A DNA stretch of 64,000 nt from Haliotis asinina (GCF_037392515.1 NC_090283.1:39758249-39822248), one strand, 5' to 3'; shown: positions 26,090 through 37,650, counted from the first letter of the stretch. The notes: generated by a model from the letters alone, not told the origin. Translations and numbers: made by a program.

Positions 26090-26935
26090 GACATCTACTA
26101 CATGCACTGTCACACCAGTCTGTACGCTATAGACCTCTACCCCAATCACCTACAGTGTTTACTATCCACTCGTATACACTATCCTCTTCCAGTCACCCCC
26201 GTCTGTACATTTTACACCTCAACCATAGCCTGCTATAGTGTCTAACATCTACTACCGTACACTGTTCGATCGGGTGGTCAGGCTCGCTGACTTGCTTGAC
26301 ACATGTCATCGGTTCCCAATTGTGCAGCTCGATGCTGATCGATCACTGGATTGTCTGGTCCAGACCCGATTATTTACAGACCGCCGCCATATAGCTTAAA
26401 TATTACTGAGTGCGGCGTAAAACTAAACTCACTCACTCACTCACCCGTACACTGCACCTACCCTCCCCTGATTTACTACACCTTAACATCTATCCCCTCC
26501 ACACTGGCATATCTACCGGCATACACCATCCACCCTTATCCACCCTTGCATGTACACCACTTATACTACATCTTAACCCCATTCTCCACATTGTGAAATC
26601 TACTAGCATGCACTATCCATCCCCACTTACTCCTGTATGTTCAACACCTACATTACATCTTAACGCCAATCCCCATTTTGTGATATCTACTAGCATGCAC
26701 TATCCACCCCCACTTACTCCTGTATGTTCACCACCTTTATTTCATCTTAACGCCAATCCTCATTTTGTGATGTCTACTAGCATGCACTATTAACTTCACC
26801 CATACCTCCGTATATACACCATATATACCACATTTTAACCCCAATCTCTACGTTGTGATATACTATCCACACTCACCCACAAACCCAGTACTACCCACCA
26901 GTACACATAATTTACTATACCTTTACACCCATTTT
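26090..26935. repeat. 87-bp minisatellite, interrupted by a SINE
   Basis: The motif TACTAGCATGCACTAT recurs at 26601, 26688 and 26775 (period 87). More diverged units lie on both sides, identified by CTTAACSCCAAT and by TGTAYACCACC. A SINE at 26265-26444 splits the array. Related sequence lies at 36560-36970 in the duplicated segment, so the array predates the duplication. Confidence 0.8.
26265..26444 (+). mobile_element. SINE family 2, 5'-truncated, with target duplication
   Basis: Starts within the GGTGGTCAGGCTCG block and ends GCGGCGTAAAACTAAACTC plus a (ACTC)n tail. It is flanked by the perfect 10-bp direct repeat CCGTACACTG (26255-26264 and 26445-26454). The truncated 5' end, simple-repeat tail and target duplication are the marks of target-primed reverse transcription, and they fix the sense strand of this family. 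Confidence 0.92.
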
Positions 26936-27562
26936 ATTCACCCTAAGCATTTCTCATAAACCTTCTGCTAACAATGATTTAAAATAATCAAGTCCATCCA
27001 TGTTTTTCATCTACCTCTACCACTAAACACTTATTGTATCAAACGGATCTGTTAATATATACTATTACTCCACCCGTATATACCACACACCTTGTGCTGC
27101 CACCCTGCAACTCCGACCTACATATCCTACCTCACAATCGCCGGGTGTTTAGGTCATTGTGACATGTCTCCAGCTTTGTCAGTCTGAAAACACCCTGTCC
27201 TACCTACCCTGTCGTTCAGGCCGCCTTGAAAGCATACCTGGCGACGATACTTCAAATTCAGGTTTCAGGTTTATCTTGTAAAGTACGCTTCAATCAACAC
27301 CCTGTTTAATTGCCACAAAGTCAAAAGGTCTGCTTTTGCTGTATCGGTGTTACATTACATTAGAGGTAATGGCGTCTGAGGTAAGAGTGGCAATGATAGG
27401 ATAACCTGTTTGATTTGACGCTCGGCTGTAGAAGCTTAACGTGTGACATAAGTAGAAAATGTATCATCTATCATCTACGTATTTTTCCGATTTTGACTGG
27501 AGCTATATCTACATCAAGACAGTTTTACTGGGATATATTGAGACAGGCCAGGACACACCTAC

Positions 27563-27700
27563 CTGGAGGTTCGGCTTCCTTGTTGTGTATGTCACTTCCG
27601 GGTCAGATCTTATTTCGCGAGTTTTATAGCTATCGAATTGTAGCAGGTTATCCAATGGATAGGTATGGCCGTACAAACTGGTTTATTGGACGACACTGCC
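27563..27700 (-). promoter_or_regulatory. Putative 5' non-coding exon and promoter of TRIM gene
   Basis: On the minus strand, AACCTCCAG/GTAGGTGTG is a good splice donor at 27563/27562. About 30 bases upstream is CCCGGAAGTGAC, an ETS-type site (27594-27602 region). Both are conserved in the duplicate (donor at 37549/37548, CCGGAAGT at 37580-37587), although surrounding bases have changed. The RING exon begins with an acceptor just before its ATG, so an upstream non-coding exon is required. The transcription start itself is not visible and there is no clear TATA box. Confidence 0.45.
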
Positions 27701-28720
27701 AATTATATTGAGATAAATGTCTACCATTTTAACGAGTGTCTCGTAGTGGGTCCATGCGATTTGGTAAGAAAGTCATGCTTAATATCCATTTTAACCAAAC
27801 ATCTCCACAGACGTATGCATTTTGTAACTATGCATCAATAGAATGCATTAATGTGATTGCTGAATAAATCTAAAACTGTGAAATGAATGTTTTTCCTAAA
27901 ATGTCATCTTTACATATAATGCAGGCAAATATATCTTCAAAATATTTGCATATTTGCAATAACGTTTGACTTTGATAGTTTAAAATTTTCTACGTTATTA
28001 GTAACCATTATTGTTGTTTGATGATAATTAAGATATGTATATCAATAAGATACATGAGTATATAATCCGGTGTTAATATTCTCAGGAAAAGTACTACACA
28101 CACATTCTCCCATTTTTTAACTTTTCCAAATTGGTCAGCATGTCAGCTTCTCACAAGTACGACCATGTTTCGATTCCTTTAAAAATGGCACGACCTGTGC
28201 AGTACGTTGCATCACTCCCTCGCCGTGGTCAGGTTAGAAAACATTAATACGATCACGCTGTCTTTCACTCACTCAATCTCACTCCAGCTAAATGTAACAC
28301 CTCTGTTCGTATATGAATTGTAAGTAAACAATCACTCAATTTCATTGGGTAATGTTTTAACAAGGAATGCATTGTTTGTTTCACACAGTGTGTACGGGCT
28401 CATCTCTAACAGAGAAGTTCATCAGTCGAGATAACCCTCACAAAGTTATTTCCCTGAGACCGAAATCTTTCTCCACACGTGGTGTGAATTTTGTGTGAGT
28501 TGCCAACAGAGCATGTTTAATCGACAATTAGGGCATGAGTATAACATAACTGACAGGAGACATATAACTTGGGTGAGATCAGCCACATTTCTTAAGAGAC
28601 ATCCCAACAATGAAAGTGGATCACAAATCTTTGAAGAGGATGACGTCAAAGTCACTACTGAGTTATATACCCTACAAAGTGAGATAGTTATATACCCTAC
28701 AACGTGAGATAGTTATATGC

Positions 28721-29098
28721 TCTGTAACTCTATGTGTCATTTCATGCTACAAACAAACTCATATATACTGGTGGATAAATCGTGTTCATGGACGAGATGA
28801 TGATGTACTGAAACCGTATCAGGGATGAAGGTGCGCTTGGTGCGACCACAGTCAACAGCGATAGGATCACTGTCATAAGCCAAGTGTTATGTTCCATTCA
28901 CCAAGTATGCAATGGGCTTCATTGTATTTCATGTATATCTTAAATGTCGACGCTACAGAACGATCGATTGTCCACTGAAACAAATGACATTGCGCGTAGA
29001 CAGCAAAACACTGTCAAAAAGTGTTTGTATGGGACCACTGGTAGTAAGTGATGACCACAGGTAGAGACCCGTGTCACAACTGATCTTTAACAATACAG
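28721..29098. other. Unique non-coding stretch
   Basis: Lies between the two duplicated segments. Short frames only, with no recognised element. A 28-bp block ending in TATACCCTACAA is repeated just before it, at about 28660-28700. Confidence 0.4.
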
Positions 29099-29187
29099 TC
29101 TTGTCGTAAGAGGCGACCAACCGGATAGTTTGATCAGGACCCCTGACTTGGTTCATGCGTGTTATCATGTGCTAACTGTGCAAGATA
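29099..29187 (+). mobile_element. SINE family 2 fragment
   Basis: Short sense fragment from TTGTCGTAAGAGGCGAC to about CTAACTGTGCAAG. Both ends are missing. Confidence 0.65.
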
Positions 29188-29441
29188 ATGATAGTTCTCT
29201 GCCCACATGTTATAATTGAGAGATAAAGGGTGTCCATTTTGGCATCACTTACCGGTAAATACAGACTCTGGAACGTTTGGTAAGTACTGTTTTCATTCTT
29301 TTGTAAACAAATATGACCTTCCTTCTTGTTGTATACTGAGCGAGGTTTAGCCAGACGGAAACGGAACAAAGTGACGATGATAGAAAAACAAAAAATTATC
29401 ATACTGAAAATAGAAATGAAATGCTACTATCTTTTTTAAAC

Positions 29442-29765
29442 GCTTTTCTCTGCGTTGGAATCGAAAGGCATGTCGCTGTAGTGAGTTTGGACGTATAGAC
29501 ATATATTACAGTTGACTACCTTTAAAATAATAATGAAGTGTTGCTATCATCAGCTTGTAGAATACCTTTCCACATTTGTGTTGATACAAATCATTGTTTA
29601 CATTTGCGGCCAGCTGCTTTTCTCTGCGTTGGAATCAGATTCCATTTTGAAACAGTATGATAATGTTCCTGAAGTGGCGTCAGTAGACGGAGCTCGGCGA
29701 AAGGCATGTCGCTGTAGGGAGATTGGACGTCACGTAGATTACAGTTAAGTCCCTTTAATGATGTC
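29442..29765. repeat. Direct repeat with a 62-bp internal gap in one copy
   Basis: Copy 1 (29442-29525) and copy 2 (29616-29758) share GCTTTTCTCTGCGTTGGAAT, then GAAAGGCATGTCGCTGTAG and what follows. In copy 2 the two halves are separated by 62 bp (29637-29698) that copy 1 lacks. The gap does not have GT/AG ends. Confidence 0.75.
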
Positions 29766-30330
29766 ACATGGTGGATCAGGCGAAGCACAGACAGATGAAA
29801 CGTAAGCTCTCTGAGCATGGGATCAGTTTGTACTTTAAGAGTTGTTGTGACTGTCAAACTGACTAATCACTGACCTTATGACGTAATATAATTAAGCACA
29901 CATTCCAGAAAAAAAATCAACTTTTTTACGTATCGTGCGTGAGAGACAAAGCTTTTGCGACGAGTAATTTAACCTGACACAGTGCAATGACGGTTACTGT
30001 GTTTGAGTGTTTTTGAGATAACTATTACAATATATTACAAACAAACAAACACCCCATGTATTAAGTTTTCCATTTGTCACTGGATATAATTTGTCACTAA
30101 GAACCAAATGTTCCTCTGTTCTCATTTGTTACATTGCCGATACACCACCAATGGGTGGCAACCATTAACACGCGCTGTGAGTCTTTTATCTCTCGCCCAG
30201 GGTGCATGTGGGATGAACGAGTGTGAATAAGTCAGTGGGGAGGAGCCACGCGCGATCACCACGATGTCATATCCAAAGGGACGCATGAAGATCTGGGTGA
30301 GAATTGGTGTCCAGTAAACCATGCAGTTTT

Positions 30331-30483
30331 AGGGGCGACTAATGGGATCAGGTGATGAGGTTTGCCGATTTTGTTGACACATGACATCGTATCCGGAATG
30401 TCTAACGCTATGTTCATGCTGTTGATCACTGGATTGTCTGGTTCAGACTCGATTATTTACAGTCAGCCGCCATATAGCTGGCT
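30331..30483 (+). mobile_element. SINE family 2, internal part
   Basis: Sense copy from GGGGCGACTAATGGGATCA through GATCACTGGATTGTCTGGTT to GCCGCCATATAGCTGG. The 5' end and 3' tail are missing. Confidence 0.8.
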
Positions 30484-30679
30484 TTAAGCAACGAATCGAC
30501 CAACCGTATCCAAAGGCATGCGGCGTTATTTCACGTTTTAGCTTTGTAATAGTGATGGCGTGATGCATTTTAAACGTCCATTGCTACAGAATCTTCCCTG
30601 ACGTACAAACAACATCCTACAAATATCTCGTGATAGACTCGTCAAGTCAAGCCATGTCCTTGCATTCCTATGTTTAAAA

Positions 30680-31176
30680 CGAGTCCCCCCTTCCACACAT
30701 CCAGCACAACGCCATAGTGGAGGATGGCCTGTGTGCAGGGTGTGTCAGACATTGTGTTACTGTAACACTTCCCCTTCTCCCCCTACTGACACACCCTGGT
30801 ACAGAGACTCCCCCGGTGTGTGCCACATCTCTCTGCACTGACACACCAGGAACGGCGCTGTTGATAAACATACCACTCACTGTCCACCTGACTCTGCACC
30901 ACCACATCCACCTCCAGGACAAGACACTTCCCCCTCCACCCACCACACCCACCCTAGAGTGTGTCTGCCAGTACTGTGGGGGGTGTGGGGCAGGGGTGAC
31001 AGTAAAGGGAGATGGAGGAAGGGAAATGCGGGTGGTGGCACATGAACCCAGATACTCCCGTAACCTGCTGCTGTGTCTGTGTCGTGTGGCGGGCCGCGAG
31101 TTGACCAGCTGACCGTCTGTAGTTACGAGGCACATGTCTGTGTTGGCTCGAGCAGCGTCCAGTTCTAGTTGAAGAC
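30680..31176 (-). pseudogene. TRIM-like pseudogene, SPRY exon remnant
   Basis: Duplicate of the SPRY exon at 15928-16601. The acceptor ATTTCCAG and the first part are intact. A 1-base deletion in the G-rich stretch after the THSRVGVV segment shifts the frame. The exon is cut off at 30680 inside the segment equal to VVLDVGRG, losing roughly the last 60 residues and the stop. Beyond 30680 the sequence is unrelated to copy A. The product could not form a SPRY fold. Confidence 0.88.
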
Positions 31177-31992
31177 CTGGAAATATACCTTTTGTTTATA
31201 GTTTAACAAATTTCCCGACTTCATGATCAAACAACAAATTAGACATTTTATTGTCAACCTCGTTTCAATGTTCACAAAACAATGCACTGAATATCGGCTT
31301 CCATTTTCGTCTGTGTGTGAATTGTGTCATTCCTGTGATATGAATAGATATTATAACGCTGTCAAAATACGTATATGGGTATTCTAAATGTTTCCCATGC
31401 AGATTTACACTGACGATGAAATAAACACTCCATGAAACATTTTGTCAAAAATTGTTAGTTGAGATAGTAAGCTGTCTGTTATCAAAAATAGACACTTGCA
31501 GCCTGAAAACACATTTCCATAAACTTCATATCAAGATAAAACTATCATTATTTGTATTCTAAACTCTTCTTATACGATTTAGTAAACAATGAGACCCCAA
31601 AGTGGTTGTTTGACGATATTTTTACGTCTGAGTGTTCAACAGACACAGTATCAACAGATAGCTTAATTCTACCTACCTACTTCTTCAAAGCTAAGAATTT
31701 GTTCTTAATGTTAAAGATAATTTAGCAAAGTTTCTGTGTCTGGCCGTTGGTAAAAGTGGAACCGCTTTAGAATCCGTGTAGAAAATAGACAGTATTGAGG
31801 GTCAGAGAGACCCTCCGCTTGCTTGTAGCATGATCCTCCCGTCGTCTGTGAGCAAAATCACGGTCTGCGTTTCTGTTTAATTGTACGTCTCATTTACTAA
31901 CAGCTGATGTAATACCTCTGTTTCTTGTCCTTAATAAAAGTCAGCAAGTTGTGGGTGAGTTTCAACTGAATATGGTTGACTGGTTCATTGTT

Positions 31993-32200
31993 GTTTAATG
32001 TCGCACTCAGCAATCTTCCAGCAACATGGCGGTGGTCTGTACATAATCGAGTTTGGACCAGAGAATCCAGTGATCAACGTCATGGGCATATTACTAGTCA
32101 GGGATCCTGACCACCCTATACCACTAGTCAGTCGCCTTTGTACGACAAGCATGTACTGCTAAAGACCGAATTGAACTCGGATCTTCATATGAACATATGA
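31993..32200 (-). mobile_element. SINE family 2 (duplicate of 18215-18411)
   Basis: Antisense copy matching 18215-18411, including the unusual GTCAGTCGCCTTT variant and the 5' end near AACTCGGATC. Present in both duplicated segments. Confidence 0.85.
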
Positions 32201-32937
32201 CATGCTTAGGCTTTTCTAGCAAACACACGTTTACACGTCCTCAACCGTTTTGGACGTGAAGTAAGGGCGCCAAGTGAGACGATGTTTGTCAAACTGTAGA
32301 CGGGGACATCATTAATTAATACTCCAGATGTTGTCAAAACCCACTTTGAAACATGACGAGAATCTTTTATATTTTGAAAATGCGATACAGTGCTTATTGA
32401 CTATTTTACCTCACAGACAAAGAATTCAGCACCAAAGACGTTATCTCTTATAGCACAGACAGTAAGGAACCCATTCTTTTATGCAACATTTGTGTATGCC
32501 ATAAACGGAAGTGCTGCTATCTCCCTGAAAACGGTTATTTTATAGAAATCCACCGTTGGGAAGGGTTGTACTCAAATTAACTAAAACATGTCACACGCAT
32601 GCGATATGCCTTGAACTCATGTTCACTCGGCCTGTGAAATGAGGAACAGTCTAAGTTAATCTGTCTGGTGAATAAGATATTTGAATAATGAAATTTGATA
32701 CCAGTGATCCATGCTCTAAGTTTATACGCTAAATGCCATCTGATTACAAGCTATAGAACTATTGTGTTATAATTCATTTTTCGTTAAATGTTTAAAAACG
32801 ACAGCCGACAAGTAATGACGTATTCGATAAGTAGGACGGTTCGTACGTCATGGTGTAGCATAATCCCTGACAATATATGTCACTCGATCTGAGATACACC
32901 TTAATTAACGAAAACACACAATATCTCCTCTACGTTC

Positions 32938-33100
32938 TAGGGCGGTGGGGTAGTGTAGAGGTTAAAGCGTTGGTTCGTTATGTTGAAGATCCGGGATTGA
33001 TTCCCAACATGGGAAGAATGTGTGAAGCCCAATTCTGGTGTTCCCTGCTGTTATGTTGCTTGAATATTGCTACAAGCTGTGCAAAAACTCACTCACTCAC
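32938..33100 (+). mobile_element. tRNA-derived SINE (family 1, duplicate of 19013)
   Basis: Starts TAGGGCGGTGGGGTAGTGTA and has GAGGTTAAAGCGTTGG, the B-box-like CGGGATTGATTCCC, GTGTGAAGCCCAATTCTGGT, GTTGCTTGAATATTGCTAC and an ACTCACTCACTCAC tail. This is the least decayed of the family 1 copies here and shows the shared 3' end best. Confidence 0.9.
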
Positions 33101-33749
33101 ATGTATATGTGTTTCTGTCATCTGAATCACTATGCACTGACGATATGTTGGATTGTTGGGGGAATGCCATTTTGCTTAAGGGTGTAAACGAGAAATCCGG
33201 CTAAGCTTCTCAAGTACAACTTTGTAGACCATTTTGTACCTACCATATATTCAGTGCAAACTATCAGTACTATTTGTTGATAAACCCCAACATATGTATC
33301 AGTTATCAAACCATCCAACCCTGAATACTCGTTCCTATATCGTATAAATGGCATCAGGAAATATGAACTGTGATCAACAGTCTCAAAGAATCTTTGTTAA
33401 AAAATCGAAAGCAGATACTACACATTTCAAAGGTCTGCTATCAAAAGGTTTCCTTTACTTACTGCCTAATAATCAGTCATCATAGAACATACCTCGGACC
33501 GAGTTCAAGAAACAAAGATAGATTTACAAACCCAGCACAACGTGGATTCTTAAAATCATGGGAGGTATGTCTGCAAACCCAGTACCATTCCAGTTCTATA
33601 CAGCAGTTAAAACAGCAGTCAGTGACCATTCCTGTTCATCAGTGGTCAGATGGTTTGTTGTTTCATGACGCACCTCAAAGTATTCCAGCTAAACTATAAT
33701 GCGTTTCTTTGCTGTACAGTATATCATGGCACAGTAGCATAGGAATCAG

Positions 33750-33930
33750 TGAGTGAGTTTAGTTTTACGCCCTACTGAGCAACATTTCAGCTCTATGGAG
33801 GCAGTTATAAGTAATCGAGGCAAGACCAGACAATTCAGTGATCAACATCATGAGCATCGACCAATGCAACTGGAATACGATGACATATGCCAACCAATTC
33901 GCGGAGCTTGATCTCGCTAGTCGCCTCTTA
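33750..33930 (-). mobile_element. SINE family 2 (duplicate of 20768)
   Basis: Antisense copy beginning GTGAGTGAGTTTAGTTTTAC. It is cut at its 5' end near TCGCCTCTTAATCACAG, where a deletion has joined it to the sequence that in copy A carries the later SINE. Confidence 0.85.
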
Positions 33931-34042
33931 ATCACAGAAAGAAGACGTGCTAAAACAAAATTTGATTTTAATCGTGAAAGTTTGTTCAAAGATCTGGGTA
34001 CGGCTCTTTTGAATACACCATAACATCTATCAACACAAACCT

Positions 34043-34330
34043 CAATCTATTTTAATTTTCGAAGTGGCTTTTACTGGCCAACTGCAGTTCAACTTGCTAT
34101 TCATTTCATGAAGGAACAAGGATTAGCTTTGAAACTTCGTGTAAGAATAAAAAAGAAGTTGTTATTCATAGAACGTGGCATGTATTCAATCTATTTTAAT
34201 TTCCGAAGTGGCTTTTACTGGCCAACTGCAGTTCAACTTGCTATTCATTTCATGAAGGAAAAAGGATTAGCTTTGAAACTTCGTGTAAGAATAAAAAGGA
34301 ATTTGTTATTCATAGAACGTGGCATGTTCG
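34043..34330. repeat. 144-bp tandem duplication, copy B only
   Basis: Two consecutive copies of a 144-bp block beginning CAATCTATTTTAATTT and including GGCTTTTACTGGCCAACTGC. Copy A has one block (around 21520-21600 and 21830-21900, split by an insertion). The open frame at 34108-34401 is a by-product. Confidence 0.88.
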
Positions 34331-34689
34331 TCCAATTTCTAAATGCCTTTCAAAAACTAACCAACTCTCGCCATCCAGTTGTTGTGCTGGTAACACAGTA
34401 AGCTATAGAACCATGTGTAGCCTTTGGTACCTACCAGGCCTGTTTTTGTCACTAGCCCTTGAACAACAACCAAAATATGCAGACACAGTGTCGAAGGGGT
34501 GAGTTTTTTCAGCGCACTTACCTCTGAAGTTACTAGTAGAGAATGGTCTTTGAGTGATGAACATTGATGATCTAACCAGATAAACGAAGCAACGTTTGAA
34601 CGAAGTGAAGTTGTCTTTTGAGGATTGATGGGTCTCTATGAACCTGAATATATTCATATCTGGATTATGATGAAACAGAAAATACGACT

Positions 34690-34732
34690 GAATAAAAAAA
34701 CAGAACCTTAGAGGCTCTCCAGGTTGTAGCAA
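34690..34732 (-). pseudogene. TRIM-like pseudogene, degraded linker exon
   Basis: Corresponds to the exon at 22794-22842. The acceptor has lost its AG (GCTACAAC/CTGGAG), the frame meets TAA after four codons, and the donor end is replaced by unrelated sequence. Confidence 0.75.
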
Positions 34733-35247
34733 AAGGATATACATTGTTACGAGAGTGTATTTTCTGTAAATTGTATTTTTTATTATGTGATATTTATGAT
34801 GGGTCACAATTTGTACATAAGTGTTCAGTGCTATTAGTATTTTAGCGGCAGGACATTAAGGTAGTTCTCTAGAGTTACTTCTCTTTGTGAATGTTTTGAC
34901 AGAGGTGGACACGAGGCCGAGAAATTTCTAAGTTGATGGCGATGGTCGAATTGAGCTCAAATGTTCAAGAATCAGTGACTGTGTCTTTATAGGCTAATTG
35001 CTGTGTTGACACACGGGCACACACGGATTATCTGGAGTACACTAAACTACCTGCCTCTTTGTCCGTACTTGACCTACATAACTGCTGCCTAACGCTCGGT
35101 ATAATTGTTTCTCACTCTTAAACCAAGACTTTGGTGAGTTAATAATATATTTGTGACCCATTAATTTATATTTGACTTTGTAATTTGTATACTAACAAAG
35201 GAACAAGACATATAGGCATGTTTTTTTTTTCATTATACAGTACTTAC

Positions 35248-35306
35248 CCACTCTTATTTGCCCTCATCATTAATTAGATGACTGCCATCTGTCTGTGTTG
35301 CGTTGT
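35248..35306 (-). pseudogene. TRIM-like pseudogene, linker exon with stop
   Basis: Corresponds to the exon at 23035-23093. Length (59 bp), acceptor TTTTACAG and donor GTAAGTAC are conserved. The codon after GAG GGC AAA is TAA, three codons before the donor. Confidence 0.82.
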
Positions 35307-35333
35307 CTGTAAAATAATAAATAACCATTACAA

Positions 35334-35337
35334 ATGC

Positions 35338-35411
<74 letters not shown>

Positions 35412-35445
35412 GTGTGTGTATGTGAGAGAGAGGGAGAGAGAGAGA
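35334..35445. repeat. (TCTA)n and (GA)n microsatellite
   Basis: About 19 copies of TCTA followed by a short TG run and a GA run. They sit just inside the intron after the pseudogene RING exon, at the place where copy A has its own AT/GA/GT microsatellite. The frame through it on the plus strand reads IYLS repeats and is an artefact. Confidence 0.95.
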
Positions 35446-35456
35446 GAAGTAAGTAC

Positions 35457-36496
35457 CTTGGTCTGAGCCATTTGCACTGATAGACCCGAATTCCGAAATG
35501 TCGGATTTCAGTTTATCCAATCCAATCGTGTTGAAAGTAGTTGCAGGTGCGCCGTACGAGTCTGTTGGTAGTGATGTGAGGTACTTCTCCGTTGCGTCTT
35601 GTACTGAAATCTCCAGTGTCAGAAAGTCCCAGTTTGAAGCATATCTGAGTACTGTCTCGATGTAGTCTGAGGTACACTTGTATCGTTCACTTTCATTGTC
35701 AGAGGTAACTTGCTCGCTGTGTAGATTTGACAGTTCCTGCTGATTCTGATTCTCCAGATTCTCCAGATCGATGGTCAGCTCTCTCTCTCTCTCTTTGATC
35801 GAGTTGTGTCCGCAGTGAATGGAAAGTGTGGCGAATGGCCTGCTTCAGATCACTGCTTGTCTTCTTTGTGTCACTTATGGCTTTGCTGATACTCTCCAGG
35901 TATCCTTGGTGGGAAATACGATATGCAGACACGTTCTTCTCATGTTCTTCTATCCGTCCTTTAGCAGCATCAGCAGCCACATTTAAATCTGCAACGTCGT
36001 GATCAGCATGCTCTCCAAGCTTGCATTCAGCACAGAGTAAACTGTTGCAGTTTTTGTCAAAATACTCAAGAGGATAACGATTGTGTAGTTTAGATACATA
36101 CATTTCGGTATTGTATCCGTCAAGGTTACCACAACATGTCGTCTAGTACCTTTAAAACGATTGTGCAAGTTCTGGCAGTATTCGCAGAGCAGCTCTTCAC
36201 ACTCCTGACACCAACACACAGCCTGGTTGCCGTCATCTCCATGTGTACAGAGAAGCTCTGTGGGTCGATATTTGGCTGTCAGATATAATATTTCCTTCTG
36301 TCTCACTCCATCCTTGTGGAGCGTTCTGTCTGTGAGGTTGACCTCCCTCTGACATGTAGAGCATGATATGACACCACCAGCTACAGATGTCACACATGTC
36401 TCACACACAGTGTGAAGACAGGGCAGTAGGTAGGGGGCGGAACCTTTCAAGGTAAACTGCTGCTGGCAGACAGAACACTTGGGGAAGGCGTCCATT
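35457..36496 (-). pseudogene. TRIM-like pseudogene, RING/B-box exon
   Basis: Duplicate of the exon at 23632-24671, with the same acceptor position, start codon (36495) and donor. The RING (C7 to C48) and B-box 1 are intact at the protein level. A deletion of about 13 bases near 36100, in the region equal to SMYVESVC, shifts the frame before B-box 2. Further on, a TC expansion near 35785 and other indels shift it again. Total length happens to equal that of copy A (1039 bp from the ATG). A truncated RING/B-box peptide could in theory still be made. With the stop, the lost acceptor and the cut SPRY exon, it is best called a pseudogene. Confidence 0.87.
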
Positions 36497-37548
36497 CTAA
36501 AACACATAAAACATTTGTCTGTAGTCCATCGATTGCACTTCACAAGAATGGCACCCTACCCTGTGTGATATCTACTAGCTTACACTATCCACCCCACTCA
36601 TCTATGTATGTACGCCATTTAATACACACAACGGATATCTGCTAGCCTATACTATCCATCCCCACCCGTATCCCCCAGCCCCAGTATGTACACTTCTTAC
36701 CGCCAATCTCCACTTTTTGATGTCCACTGGCATACACTATCATTTACCACCCTAGTATGTGGACAGCACAATGTGTGTGGGGTATACAGGTAGAGTACTA
36801 GTGTTTACTGGAAGATTCGTTTGATACGATAAGTGTTTAGTGACAGATGGTACGTGTGGGTGATATGGGTGGATTTAATTATTATAAATGATTGATAACA
36901 GAATATCTATTAGCATATACTATCCCCAATGTACTACACCCGTATACCTATTTTATTAATCCTAACTGTTTCTCATGAACCTTCTGCTATCAATCATTTA
37001 TGATAATCAAATTCACCAATATCACTTAATACGTCGCATCAAACGAATCTTCCAGCACACACTAGTACTCCACCCGTATACCCCACACACAGTGTGCTGT
37101 CTTCCTAGTCACAACTCCGACCTGCGTACTCCACAGCACAATCACAGGGTGTTTAGGTGATCGTGACATGCAACCTTGATCTAAAAATACCCTGTCCTAC
37201 CTGTCGCGTGGCTTCGTTTACGCCCCCTAAAAGCCCCCTTAGATTATTCCTTTTAAATTACGCTCCAATCTCTACTCTATGTCTAACTGTCTAAGTCAAA
37301 TAGATCTCATCTGGCGTTTTAAAAGTTAAATTACACAGATTTTGCAACATGTACTACGAGGAATGGCGTCTCATGTGGGATAGACAATGATAGGATTACC
37401 TGTTTGATTGACGCTCGGCTATATAAGCTTTAATTGTGACCTAAGTAGATCACTTATCATCTACAATCTACGTATTTCTCTGGTTTTGACTGGAACTACA
37501 TCAGGAGAGGTTTAACAGGGATGTTTTGAGACATGACGACGCACCCAC

Positions 37549-37650
37549 CTGGAGGTTCGACTTCCTTGTTGAATATGTCACTTCCGGGTCACATCTTAAT
37601 GCGCACGTTATCGCAACTGAATTGTTGTATGTTACCTAGTGTACCGACAA
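37549..37650 (-). promoter_or_regulatory. Duplicate of putative TRIM 5' exon and promoter
   Basis: Minus strand: TCGAACCTCCAG/GTGGGTGCG keeps a usable donor at 37549/37548, and CCGGAAGT at 37580-37587 keeps the ETS-type site. This parallels 27563-27700 in copy A. Confidence 0.4.

Larger units (their letters stand above)
15928..27700 (-). other. TRIM-type gene locus, five exons, 606 residues
   Basis: Gene model, minus strand: a putative 5' non-coding exon ending at 27563, then coding exons 23632-24671, 23035-23093, 22794-22842 and 15928-16601. Coding lengths of 1039 (from the ATG at 24670), 59, 49 and 674 bp sum to 1821, or 607 codons with the stop. All junctions have GT/AG and the phases agree, with no internal stop. 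The order RING, B-box 1, B-box 2, coiled coil, linker, SPRY is that of TRIM E3 ubiquitin ligases, which are greatly expanded in molluscs. Probable role: ubiquitin ligase in innate defence or regulation (inferred from the family). No polyadenylation signal could be fixed. Confidence 0.82.
15990..28720. repeat. Segmental duplication, copy A
   Basis: Sequence that matches 30680-38640 in order and orientation. Matching blocks include the SPRY exon and acceptor flank, 17930-18980, 19013-19700, 20640-21000, 21430-22060, exons 22794-24671, 26900-27800 and 28370-28560. Copy A is longer mainly because of extra blocks at 17080-17910, 19720-20640 and 21000-21430. Other extra blocks are a 220-bp piece near 21600-21830, and 24730-26700. 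Introns and intronic SINEs are duplicated too, so this is a DNA-level duplication, not retroposition. Confidence 0.88.

Noticed and set aside
34108-34401. 97-codon frame with two similar halves (KLRVRIK)
   Set aside because: Created by the 144-bp intronic tandem duplication in copy B; copy A has no matching frame.
35278-35466. 62-codon frame with IYLS repeats
   Set aside because: Translation of the TCTA and GA microsatellite on the strand opposite the pseudogene.
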